DNA of 64,000 nucleotides, from contig OY776125.1 in NCBI GenBank assembly GCA_963675135.1, positions 44,856,513 to 44,920,512 on the forward strand, written 5' to 3'. The notes below the pieces were generated by a model that was not told the origin of the DNA, did not search any database, and saw only the letters and a list, made by a program, of their open reading frames with translations. The translations under genes and the position numbers were made by a program. Each line of letters begins with the position of its first letter. Positions within the stretch are counted from its first letter, which is position 1. This stretch comes from Galeopsis tetrahit. Lineage: Eukaryota; Streptophyta; Magnoliopsida; Lamiales; Lamiaceae. Below, piece after piece: positions 44,314-54,298 of this stretch.

Positions 44314-45172
44314 TCTATCATATATATATATAAAGAATATTTTGATGTTTTCTTGATATTTGTCATTGGTTTTAGATTATTTTTTTAGATGTCATGGTGT
44401 TAAACTTTATCTGTCTTATCTGCCTTTCCTTTTTCGAGCATATATATATATATATATATTAAGACACTCATTTGTCATCAGGTTGAATTTAGTTTGTTGG
44501 ATACCTTTTCTGTCTCTTAGGCTGGAATTTGGATAATTAAATTGTCAGGTAATCGAAACTTAGCTAAGAATAGAAAAAGGTTTTGCTGAATATGCCTTGT
44601 TCTAATGTTTATTACGCTATTTGCTGAAATTCTTAAACCAAGTGATTCTTGGAACTCCATGTCATGAAATTCTTAAAATTTGTTTCAAACTCCATTGTTT
44701 GCTACTGTTGAAAATGCTTGTTTCTGGAACTGACGAAGAAAAAACTTGTTAGCATTTTGTTGGCCCCTGTCTGGTGATTAATGATTTTGATTTCATAACT
44801 TCTGAGAATTCGCAAAAGAGCCAGTTGGTTCTTCATTGCCTAGTTGGTTTTTTAAGTGACAACTTGTTCAGTTTGTTGTTTCTGCTTGCTAGGCTGCAAT
44901 TATTTTATTATAAATTGCTTCTCACTTTGATTTCTTTAATACCCAAAATTGGATTTCCAGTAAATTGAAATATTGCGTGAAAAACAATTGTATATTACAT
45001 GCCAAAAAATAAATGATTGTTTGCTAAAAATGGTAGCATGTGCTAGAAATTGATATTTGAGGATACTGTGAAGACAACCGCTATAGGATTCAATAAAAAT
45101 GCAAACGAGAAACGTGTGCTGCTCTGTGAACGACAAGGATATGAAGGGCTTAATCAACAAATGTTTGTGAAG
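44314..45172. other. Intergenic sequence, nothing recognised
   Basis: Follows the CAF1 remnant. Contains an AT microsatellite (44440-44460) and otherwise unremarkable sequence; short ORFs look random. Confidence 0.5.
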
Positions 45173-46690
45173 CTAAGTCTTCTCCTTAGCTCTTTCCAAT
45201 GACATCTTTTGCTGAGTTTCAGGGCCATTCCCAAAACGTTCTTCAAACAGCTTTGATGGATCATCAACTAAGACTGGTGCTCTCTTTCTTTCAGGATTCT
45301 TGGCCACTTCTTCTTCAGCAGTCTTGCTCTTCTTTGGATTTGGCTCATCATCAATTCTGAACTCAACTGGCAGGCTCAGGCTTGTTAGGAAATCAGTGAA
45401 GGTTTCCTCTCTTCTCTTGCTCTTCTTCACTTTCCCCCCTTACTTGGAAATCTTCTCCTTCTTTATCCAAGCCTGCTGACTCTCCACCTGGCCTTTGCTG
45501 CCATCTAGCTCCTTCTTCTTGACCTGATGCCATAGTGTTCTTTACAGCTATTGCAAGCTGTTCTTCTTCTGTCAAATTCTCTATGCTCATCACTTGCTTC
45601 CCTTTTCCTACAACTTCAGGCAGTTTGGACTTAGGATCAGAACTGCTGCTCCCAATCTTCAAGTCACCTTTGGCTCTTGTTCTTTCTCTTTTCCCCTTTT
45701 TGGCAACATCAAAACATTGGGGCTTCAGATCACTTATTGTTGTAGATAGCAAGGCATGTGCCTGATTCAGGGAGATTTGATCTCCTCCAAGAGGTAAACG
45801 TTCTCATCATGGATGTTCTGCATTTTATCATTACTCATGCTGACAAAAGAAAGAACTGGCTTCATCTTCTGCTCTACTACAGTCTCCATGGTAGCCTTTA
45901 GAGTCTCATCTAACTTGGCTTTGAGAAGTTCAGTAAGGTTGGCCACTGCAGCTTTAGAAATTTTGGCAAATACATCATGTGTGAACTTAGCTGAGGCCTC
46001 CTTCACCATTGCCTTTCTAAGTTCTTCAACTCTCTTCCTCTGAAGTGCAGTCTTTTGTCTTAGAGCCTACTTGACCACATATTTGATGGCATTGACATTC
46101 TTGTTGTGGTTTTTCATAAGCAACTTATGCTTCTTCTTAACAGACTTAGTGAAATTCTCCATGGTTGACTTGGCCCTCTGTACATCAGTAGAGATGGTCT
46201 GCAACCCAAATTCCACTCCACTGATTCTTGCTTCAACTGTGGGCAACACCACATCTTCAGATCCTGTCAGCCTCATTTCCACTGAGGCCAGTGTTCTCCC
46301 TTGCTCATCTAGAGCCTCTGAAGTGTGTGCATGAGCCTGTCCCACTTGTTTGGCAAAATTGTCCAACTTTGCTGAATGGACCTCAATTGCTTCAGAAGTG
46401 AATTTGAAGGCTGATAGGTCCTCATCAGCCTGAATTAGAGCATCTGTGAATATATCTACATCAAATATTTGGTCAAAAGTGATACCTGCATTATCTGCAA
46501 AGAAAAATTTGTTAGGTAAATCACCATCAACACCCTCAAAATCTTTTTCACAATCGAAATCACCCTCAACACCCTCATCATCAACTTTCTCCTCATTTTC
46601 AACTTTATTCTTTTCACCACTTTCATCAATAAGAATCTCACAATCATGAAGATCAAACCTTCTTTCACCAAAGGTTTCTTCAAGTTTCTC
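45173..46690 (-). pseudogene. Fragment of a sirevirus envelope-like ORF
   Basis: Minus-strand pieces resemble the C-terminal half of the ORF at 1683-6428: ALDEQGRTLASVEMRLTGSE, KMKPVLSFVSMSNDKMQNIH, TISDLKPQCFDVAKKGKRER and SLPVEFRIDDEPNPKKSKTA. It is broken into at least four frames with stops (for example near 46066 and 45766). No LTR or pol accompanies it, so it is a truncated relic of an element of the same lineage as SIRE copy 1, not of the second sirevirus. Confidence 0.88.
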
Positions 46691-47325
46691 CACTAGGCGA
46701 TATGTCCGCCGCCGTCCACCGTGCTTTTCGATATTCCTCCCTTTGTCGTTTTTCATGTTATGTAGACATTGTTTGCTGTTGGTGGGATTAATGGATATAA
46801 TTTCCTTAATGGAGCCACGGTGACCGTTCACGAATTTATCCTTGATCCCATTTACTGTTTTCTATATAGTTTTAGTTTTGTTGGTTCTGCTTTCTTTCTG
46901 GTGTTGCTTTTAGTTGGTTGTGTTCTTGTAGTTTGTTTTTCATTTTCTTGGTATGGAGCCTTTTCCCCTGTGTGGGAGTTTTTTTGAGTGGTTTCGTTGG
47001 TTTGTTGGAAACATGGTATTTGGTGGAGCTTTGTTCCTTTTTTTTGTTTCCTTATTATTGATATTAGAAGACCTTAGTGTGGGGTTGACTCATATTGAGA
47101 ATGGAGGCCTGGATTTTTATGTGGAGCAGAGAGTACACTCGTTTTCCTCTTCCTCGCGATTGGATGGGGCAGTGACCATGACATTGGGTTGATGAAGATC
47201 ATTAGTTTTTCGCTTGAAAATTTGTATTAACATTAATGTACTTTGATCATGTAAACCTCTCCAAAAAAACAAAAAAGATATATAAGGCGTACCCCTTAAA
47301 ACTTACAAGTAAATCAGATATAAAG
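46691..47325. other. Unassigned segment with A-rich end
   Basis: The sequence is rich in T and G on the plus strand and ends in CCAAAAAAACAAAAAAG near 47260-47278, reminiscent of a LINE 3' end and A-tail. No ORF with recognisable homology, so I do not call it. Confidence 0.35.
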
Positions 47326-47685
47326 ATGGCGACGAGGGTTGCTGGTGCAAATACATTCCATGATTTTAACCCAACTCAAGTCGAAGAAACTTATTCCATG
47401 GTCACCGTTAACCGCTTTTGGTCCCAAATCTTTGGTGTTGCTTTTTCCAATATGGGTATAATTTTGTTCTGTTTGTTCATATCTTAGATCAATGAATTAA
47501 TCATATTTCATAAAGGAGCCGAATGAAACCAAAGTTTCATGTTCGGTTTTGAATTATAGACGTTCAAAGCACTAATGACAATACTGTAGAGGAGGTCCTG
47601 CGGAAAAATAGCTCGATGCCAGGATATCAAAAAGTCTCTCGACCCTTTGAGTTAGGATTAGTCAGTTCTATTTATCGATGGGGGC
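47326..47685 (+). other. Mosaic nuclear plastid DNA (psbD, trnG-UCC intron, rrn5, trnV flank)
   Basis: 47335-47457 encodes ANTFHDFNPTQVEETYSMVT and NRFWSQIFGVAFSN, an internal piece of plastid psbD (photosystem II D2) with substitutions. 47509-47570 (AAGGAGCCGAATGAAACC...) resembles the 3' end of the plastid trnG-UCC group II intron. About 47580-47625 (GAGGAGGTCCTGCGGAAAAA) matches the 3' half of plastid 5S rRNA. 47630-47685 resembles the region upstream of plastid trnV-GAC. These loci are not adjacent in plastid genomes, so this is a joined set of fragments. The psbD identification is firm; the others are from memory and less sure. Confidence 0.75.
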
Positions 47686-48227
47686 TAGGAGGGGCAACAG
47701 GACGGGGCGGGACCGATTTATGCCTCCTCTGGCCCCGATCCCGACGGGGAATTTTCGTCTGCGAACCCGCCTCGATCCTTGACGGGGAAATTTTTTAAAA
47801 TCCCCATCCCCGTCCCAATCGGTATCAGGTATCCCCGACCCAACCCGAAAACTGATTTTTTTAATTTAATTATTATTTTTATATTTTAATAATTTTTATA
47901 TCTCCTTAAAAAACATGTTTTGGGGTTATTCGTAGAAATAGATTAATTGGGGGTCGTACTTTCTAGTTAATTAAACTTAAACTTTGAATACATGTTTTGG
48001 GGTTATTCGTAGGAATAAATTAATTGGGGGTCGTACCTTCTAGTTAATTAAACATAAGAAACAATTCGAACTAGTTTGGTCGTACCACTAGTTTAGGGAT
48101 AAGATTTGATATTAGATTGAGATTACCGGGTTCACTGATTAAATTGGTTAAATTATTCAAGCGGAAGCAATCCGAGGGCTAGATCGTTTTTAATATTTGA
48201 TTCCTATTTATTTTTATTGCTTCCTGT
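47686..48227. other. GC-rich hAT-like end, then Athila-type LTR sequence with tandem repeat
   Basis: 47690-47840 contains GGGGCAACAGGACGGGGCGGG and CCCCGACCCAACCCG, the style of a common plant hAT-type terminal region; no complete element could be bounded. At 47914-47976 and 47991-48053 a 63-bp unit containing GGGGTTATTCGTAG is duplicated with period 77. The last part continues across the sirevirus insertion at 61663 and is the left part of the Athila-type LTR; its start is undefined. Confidence 0.5.
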
Positions 48228-49547
48228 TGTTGCTCCCAAGTTGAGTTAATAACGAGTAAGCTAGTGAAAATGTCTAGAGGGGGGTGAATAGACTTTTCAA
48301 AAATCTTTCGAAATATCAAAGTACAATATGCGGAATACGAAATTAATAATGAGCCCAATTCAAGATTATACTCAACTTATTTTCGAGAACTCTGTTCTAT
48401 ACTCAACTAGTCAAGTTCAGTTAAGTAGTTAAAACAATTTAAGCAATTTAAACAATTAAAACAGTAAAGTAAATCAAACACGAGATTTATAGTGGTTCGA
48501 CAACTTGTCTACATCCACTCTCACAAACCCAGTTGTGAAATTCTTATTAACTCGTCCAATGGAGTAATATGTTCTTGTGGCTTTAAGTCCCAAGAAATAA
48601 GACTTAGATCTTCTCGATAACACTACCAAGTGCCTCTTCGATCTTATTAGCGATTTACAAGTATCTAGCAACTTGAAACAACAAAAGAAAATAAAACTTC
48701 TCTTCGTTCAGTAGTAGCCTTCTTTGATCTTCACTTGACTTGTGTACCTTCACTTTCTGAACTTCAATCTCTGAGAGAAATTTCTTCACTTGAATCTTCA
48801 ATAATGCTTGCAGTATCAATATTTCAGTAGTCGTTTCAGTATCTCAGTAATCAGTAGTCTTTAAATGATAAACTCCTTCAAGTATTTATAGACTTCGAAC
48901 TTCAAGAACTCAGGTAGTTGTAACCAACCTTTCTTGATAACTGATTTCAACTGAATCTTCTTATCCATACACGCGTTTCTTGTTACGAATTAGTTATTCC
49001 ATAACTAACTTCTCCATCCTTATCTTTCACGCGTATTTGTAACTATCTTCAAGTTAACTTGTCTTGTGTAGTCTAGTAGATGCACTTGTCTTGTAGTCCA
49101 CCTGTCTTGAGTAGTAGACTGGTCTTCTCTTCTTGTGCAGTAGACTTCTAATAGAACTAATCTAGTCCTATCATCTAATCTAACAAGACTATTACATTAC
49201 TTTAAGCTTTTATAATACAAGCTTAGTCAACTTATAAATCTATACAACAAATCTATCTATTACATAGAAATATCATGAGCTCTATACATCAATTATAGCT
49301 CAAAAACAAACTAATCAATGTAAACATATATGAACAGATATGAAGTACTTATACATCGTACTTATCTTTTAAATATAAACAATACTTTTCTTTACATGTG
49401 AACTCTACTGATCTGTTCAAGATGACTTCAACTCAACTAGACTAGATTAGTCAACACTTAAAAAAATATTCAAACTATTTTTGGCTTATCAAAACTTCAT
49501 CTCATCTTTTCATCATTTAGAACTTGTCTAGGATTCATATCCCAACA
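48228..49547 (-). repeat. 3' LTR of SIRE copy 2
   Basis: 1320 bp. On the element strand it begins TGTTGGG and ends GCAACA; the outermost pairing is altered by a single change relative to CCAACA of the other LTR. Confidence 0.96.
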
Positions 49548-49561
49548 ATTTCCCCATTTTT
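49548..49561 (-). other. Polypurine tract of SIRE copy 2
   Basis: AAAAATGGGGAAAT on the minus strand directly precedes the 3' LTR. Confidence 0.88.
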
Positions 49562-49723
49562 GATGAAGCCAAAACTACTTGAATCTTTTCCCATTAGTAG
49601 ACTAGTTAAGTAGTTATCTTGTCTTTAACACCAAATAGTACTTTATCTTTTCATTCATTCAGAAATAAGATCAGTAGATATTACAAATACTTCAAAAAAT
49701 AACAAAATCAGAACAAAACTAAA

Positions 49724-52700
49724 CTATACTGAAAAGTTACCTCTTTCTGAATCTGGAACACAGAAAGCATTTAGTAGTCTAGTATGAATTTCCTTGATAT
49801 GTTCTTCATCTTCAATCTTCTCGTTGTCCAGTAGCTCATCTTCATACTTCTTGATCTGGTTAATATCAGCCCTTTTACCAGAACTAGTCATGGGACACTT
49901 CCATTTCGGAAAACCAGGAACAAGAATATTAAAATTCGCACTAGCAGAGATCCTTATGATCAAATTCCAGAGCATCTTATGCTGTCCTTCCATGAATTTA
50001 TCAAACATAGCATAGAGATCGTCAGAGTTATCAGAATCTCCAAACTTCCTGATAATCCAGTGATCTAGTTCCCACTGCCTTTTCACTTTCATCCATTCTT
50101 GACGATGTTCTTTGTCAATGAAGTGGTCAATGAGCTTGTCTTCTATTTGATCTTCATCAGACTTCTGCTTCAACAAACTTTCAATGTGCTTCTCAATTTT
50201 CTTCTTCTTAGCATAATGAGCTTCATCACTTGGCTCATCAATCTTTTGCTTCTTCATAATAGTTGACTCAGGAGTAGGTTCTTCAATATGAATAGACTTC
50301 CTTTTTGATACCATTCTTGTCTGAACTTCAGCTTCTGGAGATGCAATAGCCTTGCCCTTCTCCTTCTTCTTCAACTCATCTGCTTCAGCCCTGGCTTGGT
50401 CAAGTTCAGCAGTCTTAACCAACCTGCCTTTGCCTCTCTTAGGCCTCTTAAGATCTTGCATGGCTTCAGCAGCATCTTTAGCCTCTGGTTCAGCACTAGA
50501 TGTATCTTTCTTATCTTTCTCACTTTCAGCAACAAATTCAACTCGACTTGCCTCTTCCCCCTTTTTGGCTTCATCAGATGCCTTGAGAGAGAAAAGAGAA
50601 GTGAAACGAGTCATTTCTTCCATCATAGCTTGCTTCATAAGGTTTGTAGCTTTCTCAATCTGTCTTTGATGAGAACCTTCATGACTCATCTTATCAAGCC
50701 TGGTCGCCACCAACTCCAGCTTCTGAGTAGATAAATTCAACTCATTCTTAAAATGAGTTGCAGTCAGACGTAACTTCTTATTTTCATCAGTCATAGCAGA
50801 GATAAGTTGTTGAGCCTGAGCTAACTGATCATAAGCTTCCTTCCTCTGAACATCAGCAACTTCGATTCTCGCTCTATAGACTCTTTCCAACTTCCTTGAT
50901 TCAGTAGCTAGAACGCGAGCAAAATCGACTGAACTCTTCTCTGAGTATTCAACTTGATCTTGGAGAAATCCTTCAAGCTGTTCAAACATATGTTGTCTGT
51001 ATTCATCATCAATCTGATTTACTGCATTCACGATCATGTCTTTTGAACTTGTCACAAGGACACTGTTTTGTTCAATAAGAGTCTTCTGGACATCAGATTT
51101 AAGAAAATCATCAATTGACGATTTGATGACAGCCTTCAATTCTTCCTTCAACTCATCTATTGAGGCGGCTGGGATAGCTTGAGACGACTGTCCAACCTCA
51201 ACATGAGTAACATCAATCAAGACTTCATCTACTGGAGTTAAAACTTTCACCAACTGATCTTCTGAAGCAGTAGTCAAGACCTCGTCTTCGACTAGTTCAA
51301 CTTCTGGAAGCACACTTCCAGCAATAGCTCTTAAATTAAGTTGGGGAGAGTAAGGGATAATAACTAACCTTGCTTCACGAGCCTTCCTTTCAGCAGTAGC
51401 TACGTCCTTCTTCAATAAGGCATGCAACTTCTCCATGTATCCACATAACTCAATGGGAAGTAAAAAATCAGAATATCGATTAATAAACTTGATATCTGAC
51501 CTTGGATTATCAGCATGGTCCATCTGAAATTTGAACACAATGCCTCTCAACTGATCTGAGACATTGTCCAAATCTATGACTGGATCAGTAGACTGAATCA
51601 ACTCAGCTTGATCAGCTTCAAACATCACAATATCTTGCACAATATCAAGGTCTGGAACCTGAACACCCACATCAAACTGGAATTCTGAACTCATCAAGTC
51701 GTCAGAAATACCAAGTAATCTTTTGGCAAGAGCAGTGATAGCATGATTTGGGAAAAGCTCTGAGTGGTCACCAACACCACTATTCTCCTTCTGCTCCATT
51801 TCCCAATCCATGAAATTAGAAATGCCACCTTTCCCTAAGATGACTTCGAAGAGATCGTCTGTACCAGACTTCTTCAAGGCCACCCAAGTGCATATTCTAA
51901 CCAGTTTCTCAAACTGTTCTGAAGAGTAGTCGACTTCGACAGATGAGAGCTGCTTCTTCAAATTTTTGCTCATCTTCGAACGGATTCGCTTCTCTCTTAG
52001 ACACATGGGATAGTAGACCAAGGATTCGAATCTAGCTTCAGTCGGGGTCTGAGTAGATGGGGTCTCTAACTCAGTTGTTGCAGTGGCAACTATCGTCTGA
52101 TCTGAAGTAGATGAGATAAAGGGTTCAACATATTCTGTTGAGGGTAAGGATAAACTTTGGTCTGTGGTTTCTTGGGGCTTTGACGTGTCTTGGTTTGGTG
52201 TGACAACTGTCGGAGTATCAGTTGTATCTAATTTAGGAGTGTTTTCGGGTAGGCTGACCCTCAGTGGATATACTGGCAGCACTTGTGAGGTTGAGGGAAT
52301 AGGTCTAGGCCTAGATCGATGTGATCTTGCCTTGGTTCGAACAGAAGAGGGAATAACGGGAATAGAAACATCTTGAGAGGAAGTACTAACCTTCGAACTT
52401 GACTCTTCTGGAGGAGGATGAGTTCCAACTCTTACTAGCGTATATAACTCGGGAATTTGAGAACTTGACTCTTTCTCCTCTTCCGACTGAGTCTCCTCAG
52501 AGTCTTCTGCACTAGATGAGTCTTGTGCAGCTTCCATTGACTTGTCTTCAGCGGACTCATCTTCTGAAGAACCAGACGCACCAGCATAAGGTAAAGCTTC
52601 CATGGGGTCAATTCTGGCTTGCCTAGGTGCAGCTGGCCTAGCAGCAACTTGTTTCCTCACTGCCCCCTTCTTCAAGTAAAATTTCAAAGGATGGAATGGC

Positions 52701-53584
52701 TTTCCTTTACTCCATTCCGTCTTGTTTGGCATTAGGAGAGGAAGTAGGATACTTAACTTATTACCATATCCAACGGCAGTAGACACCACCCAATTCCGAG
52801 TATTGTCATCTACTCGAACACTGCGCTCAAAATACATGATTCGATCTGCAATTAGCTTGAACCAATTACATTCAGTGATACCATCAAAAATTACAGCCAT
52901 AACCCTTGCCTTCATAAAGGTCACAGAGTCATGAGAACCAGTCGAACTTAACAAAATTTTGCTGGCAATATCCAATAATGTGCGATATTTTTTAAGAAGA
53001 TCCCCCTTCTTGACTGGAGCATACTTGCCATCTGGTTTCTGCTTCAGCTTCTTGCCACAGAAAATGCTCAAGTATCGAATTTCTTGCCCAAGAGCATAAT
53101 TATCAACGTCAATTGTTCCGATGGGCAGCTTCAGATGGTTGAACATTGCTTCTCGAGTAATTTGCACACGATCTTCACCAATGAAAGACTCAAGAATATC
53201 GCCTTGTCTGATGACGTTGGCATAGAACTCTAGCACCTCCTCCTCCAAGACCACTTGAGGAAATGATTCTAGATAAGGTTTGAGCCCACATCGAATGCAT
53301 TTAGTCAGAATCTCGGCATTGTCATCTGAGTGATTGCCTTTGAAGAACACAGATGGTTCAACATTCACTTTGTTATCGGAGATGTACCGGCCTAGGTCGA
53401 ATGTGACCTGCATGTTGGTTCTTAGATCGAAGATAGATCGAATAGACATCTCAAAAAGATCAGTAAATAGATTGCTTGAGAATAGGGAGAGGAAAATCTT
53501 CTTGAGAGAAAGGGAGTTAGAAAAATTGTGACTAAGTCGTGTGAGAATTTGGGTTTTGATCAAGACGGTTAAGACCTTTGGCAT
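49724..53584 (-). CDS. Sirevirus envelope-like ORF of SIRE copy 2 (1286 aa, intact)
   Basis: This is the extra ORF between pol and the 3' LTR, starting with ATG at 53584 (MPKVLTVLIK). A second in-frame Met (FEMSIRSIFDL) about 45 residues in is an alternative start. An N-terminal globular domain (about 50-300) is of the same general type as in SIRE copy 1 (GRYISDNKVN, LEEEVLEFYANVI, SKILLSSTGSHD). It is followed by a Ser/Thr/Pro-rich acidic linker (about 330-520), then a long Glu/Lys/Gln-rich region with coiled-coil character (about 770-1130). The first ~40 residues are hydrophobic, but no clear transmembrane anchor elsewhere supports an envelope protein. No stops interrupt 3.86 kb. It is only weakly alike to the ORF at 1683-6428, so two sirevirus families are present. 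Confidence 0.8.
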   Translation of the reverse strand: MPKVLTVLIKTQILTRLSHNFSNSLSLKKIFLSLFSSNLFTDLFEMSIRSIFDLRTNMQVTFDLGRYISDNKVNVEPSVFFKGNHSDDNAEILTKCIRCGLKPYLESFPQVVLEEEVLEFYANVIRQGDILESFIGEDRVQITREAMFNHLKLPIGTIDVDNYALGQEIRYLSIFCGKKLKQKPDGKYAPVKKGDLLKKYRTLLDIASKILLSSTGSHDSVTFMKARVMAVIFDGITECNWFKLIADRIMYFERSVRVDDNTRNWVVSTAVGYGNKLSILLPLLMPNKTEWSKGKPFHPLKFYLKKGAVRKQVAARPAAPRQARIDPMEALPYAGASGSSEDESAEDKSMEAAQDSSSAEDSEETQSEEEKESSSQIPELYTLVRVGTHPPPEESSSKVSTSSQDVSIPVIPSSVRTKARSHRSRPRPIPSTSQVLPVYPLRVSLPENTPKLDTTDTPTVVTPNQDTSKPQETTDQSLSLPSTEYVEPFISSTSDQTIVATATTELETPSTQTPTEARFESLVYYPMCLREKRIRSKMSKNLKKQLSSVEVDYSSEQFEKLVRICTWVALKKSGTDDLFEVILGKGGISNFMDWEMEQKENSGVGDHSELFPNHAITALAKRLLGISDDLMSSEFQFDVGVQVPDLDIVQDIVMFEADQAELIQSTDPVIDLDNVSDQLRGIVFKFQMDHADNPRSDIKFINRYSDFLLPIELCGYMEKLHALLKKDVATAERKAREARLVIIPYSPQLNLRAIAGSVLPEVELVEDEVLTTASEDQLVKVLTPVDEVLIDVTHVEVGQSSQAIPAASIDELKEELKAVIKSSIDDFLKSDVQKTLIEQNSVLVTSSKDMIVNAVNQIDDEYRQHMFEQLEGFLQDQVEYSEKSSVDFARVLATESRKLERVYRARIEVADVQRKEAYDQLAQAQQLISAMTDENKKLRLTATHFKNELNLSTQKLELVATRLDKMSHEGSHQRQIEKATNLMKQAMMEEMTRFTSLFSLKASDEAKKGEEASRVEFVAESEKDKKDTSSAEPEAKDAAEAMQDLKRPKRGKGRLVKTAELDQARAEADELKKKEKGKAIASPEAEVQTRMVSKRKSIHIEEPTPESTIMKKQKIDEPSDEAHYAKKKKIEKHIESLLKQKSDEDQIEDKLIDHFIDKEHRQEWMKVKRQWELDHWIIRKFGDSDNSDDLYAMFDKFMEGQHKMLWNLIIRISASANFNILVPGFPKWKCPMTSSGKRADINQIKKYEDELLDNEKIEDEEHIKEIHTRLLNAFCVPDSERGNFSV

Positions 53585-54298
53585 TCGGTTACGGAACCGA
53601 GAGTATTATGTATTTTGATATTGTAAACTTTGAAATCCGCCCCTTCTTAGTTAGAATAGAGGAGTGAACTCATCTGTCCTAGTGTAGATGAGTGAGAACT
53701 GGATGGATACACCACATCAAATGAGTGTGTATAAATCTAATTCAAGGGTTTTCAAATTTTATCAATACCTAATTACTATAATATCCTTAATCCGTTTTGA
53801 ATAAACACTTAGCATTGTAGAATTGAAAAAACTTAGCTTGTCTGTTCGAGTCCATCCAGAACAGACGAGTAGACTCAAGCTTCACCAGACGAGTTGGCTT
53901 AAGTACACAAGACGAGTTCCCCCTTCGTCTGTGCATGTCTATTCTGAACATCGAACGACTTCATGTACCTATCTTATCACATTCAACGTGTAATCGATGG
54001 TACAAGTAAAGTAACAATAAATAAGATGAATATCAATCTAAAGCAATGATCAAGGGTTCGAACAAGATGACTATTGACTAACATAAGAGTCAACATAAGG
54101 ATATTTAAGAAATCATAGATTCCCCCTTAATTGTTTATTCCCTTAGTATTACCCTCAGCTTTACCAGCTTCCTCATCGGGTTGTCTGGTCATCTTGTCTA
54201 GCCTTGTATACCTGTCTGTTGCGTGAGTAGTCGAGTGCTCTAGTCTAGTGATCTTGTCTCCAAATTTCGTTTGATGTACCTGTCTGGTTAGTACACAG
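53585..54298 (-). other. Spacer between pol and envelope-like ORF of SIRE copy 2
   Basis: About 700 bp without coding evidence. Short motifs such as AGACGAGT/ACTCGTCT recur. Equivalent in position to 990-1682 of SIRE copy 1. Confidence 0.6.

Noticed and set aside
46691..47192. Hydrophobic ORFs (for example 46953-47192) as possible small membrane proteins
   Set aside because: Low-complexity T-rich sequence translated in overlapping frames; no homology or conserved start; looks like an untranslated retroelement tail.
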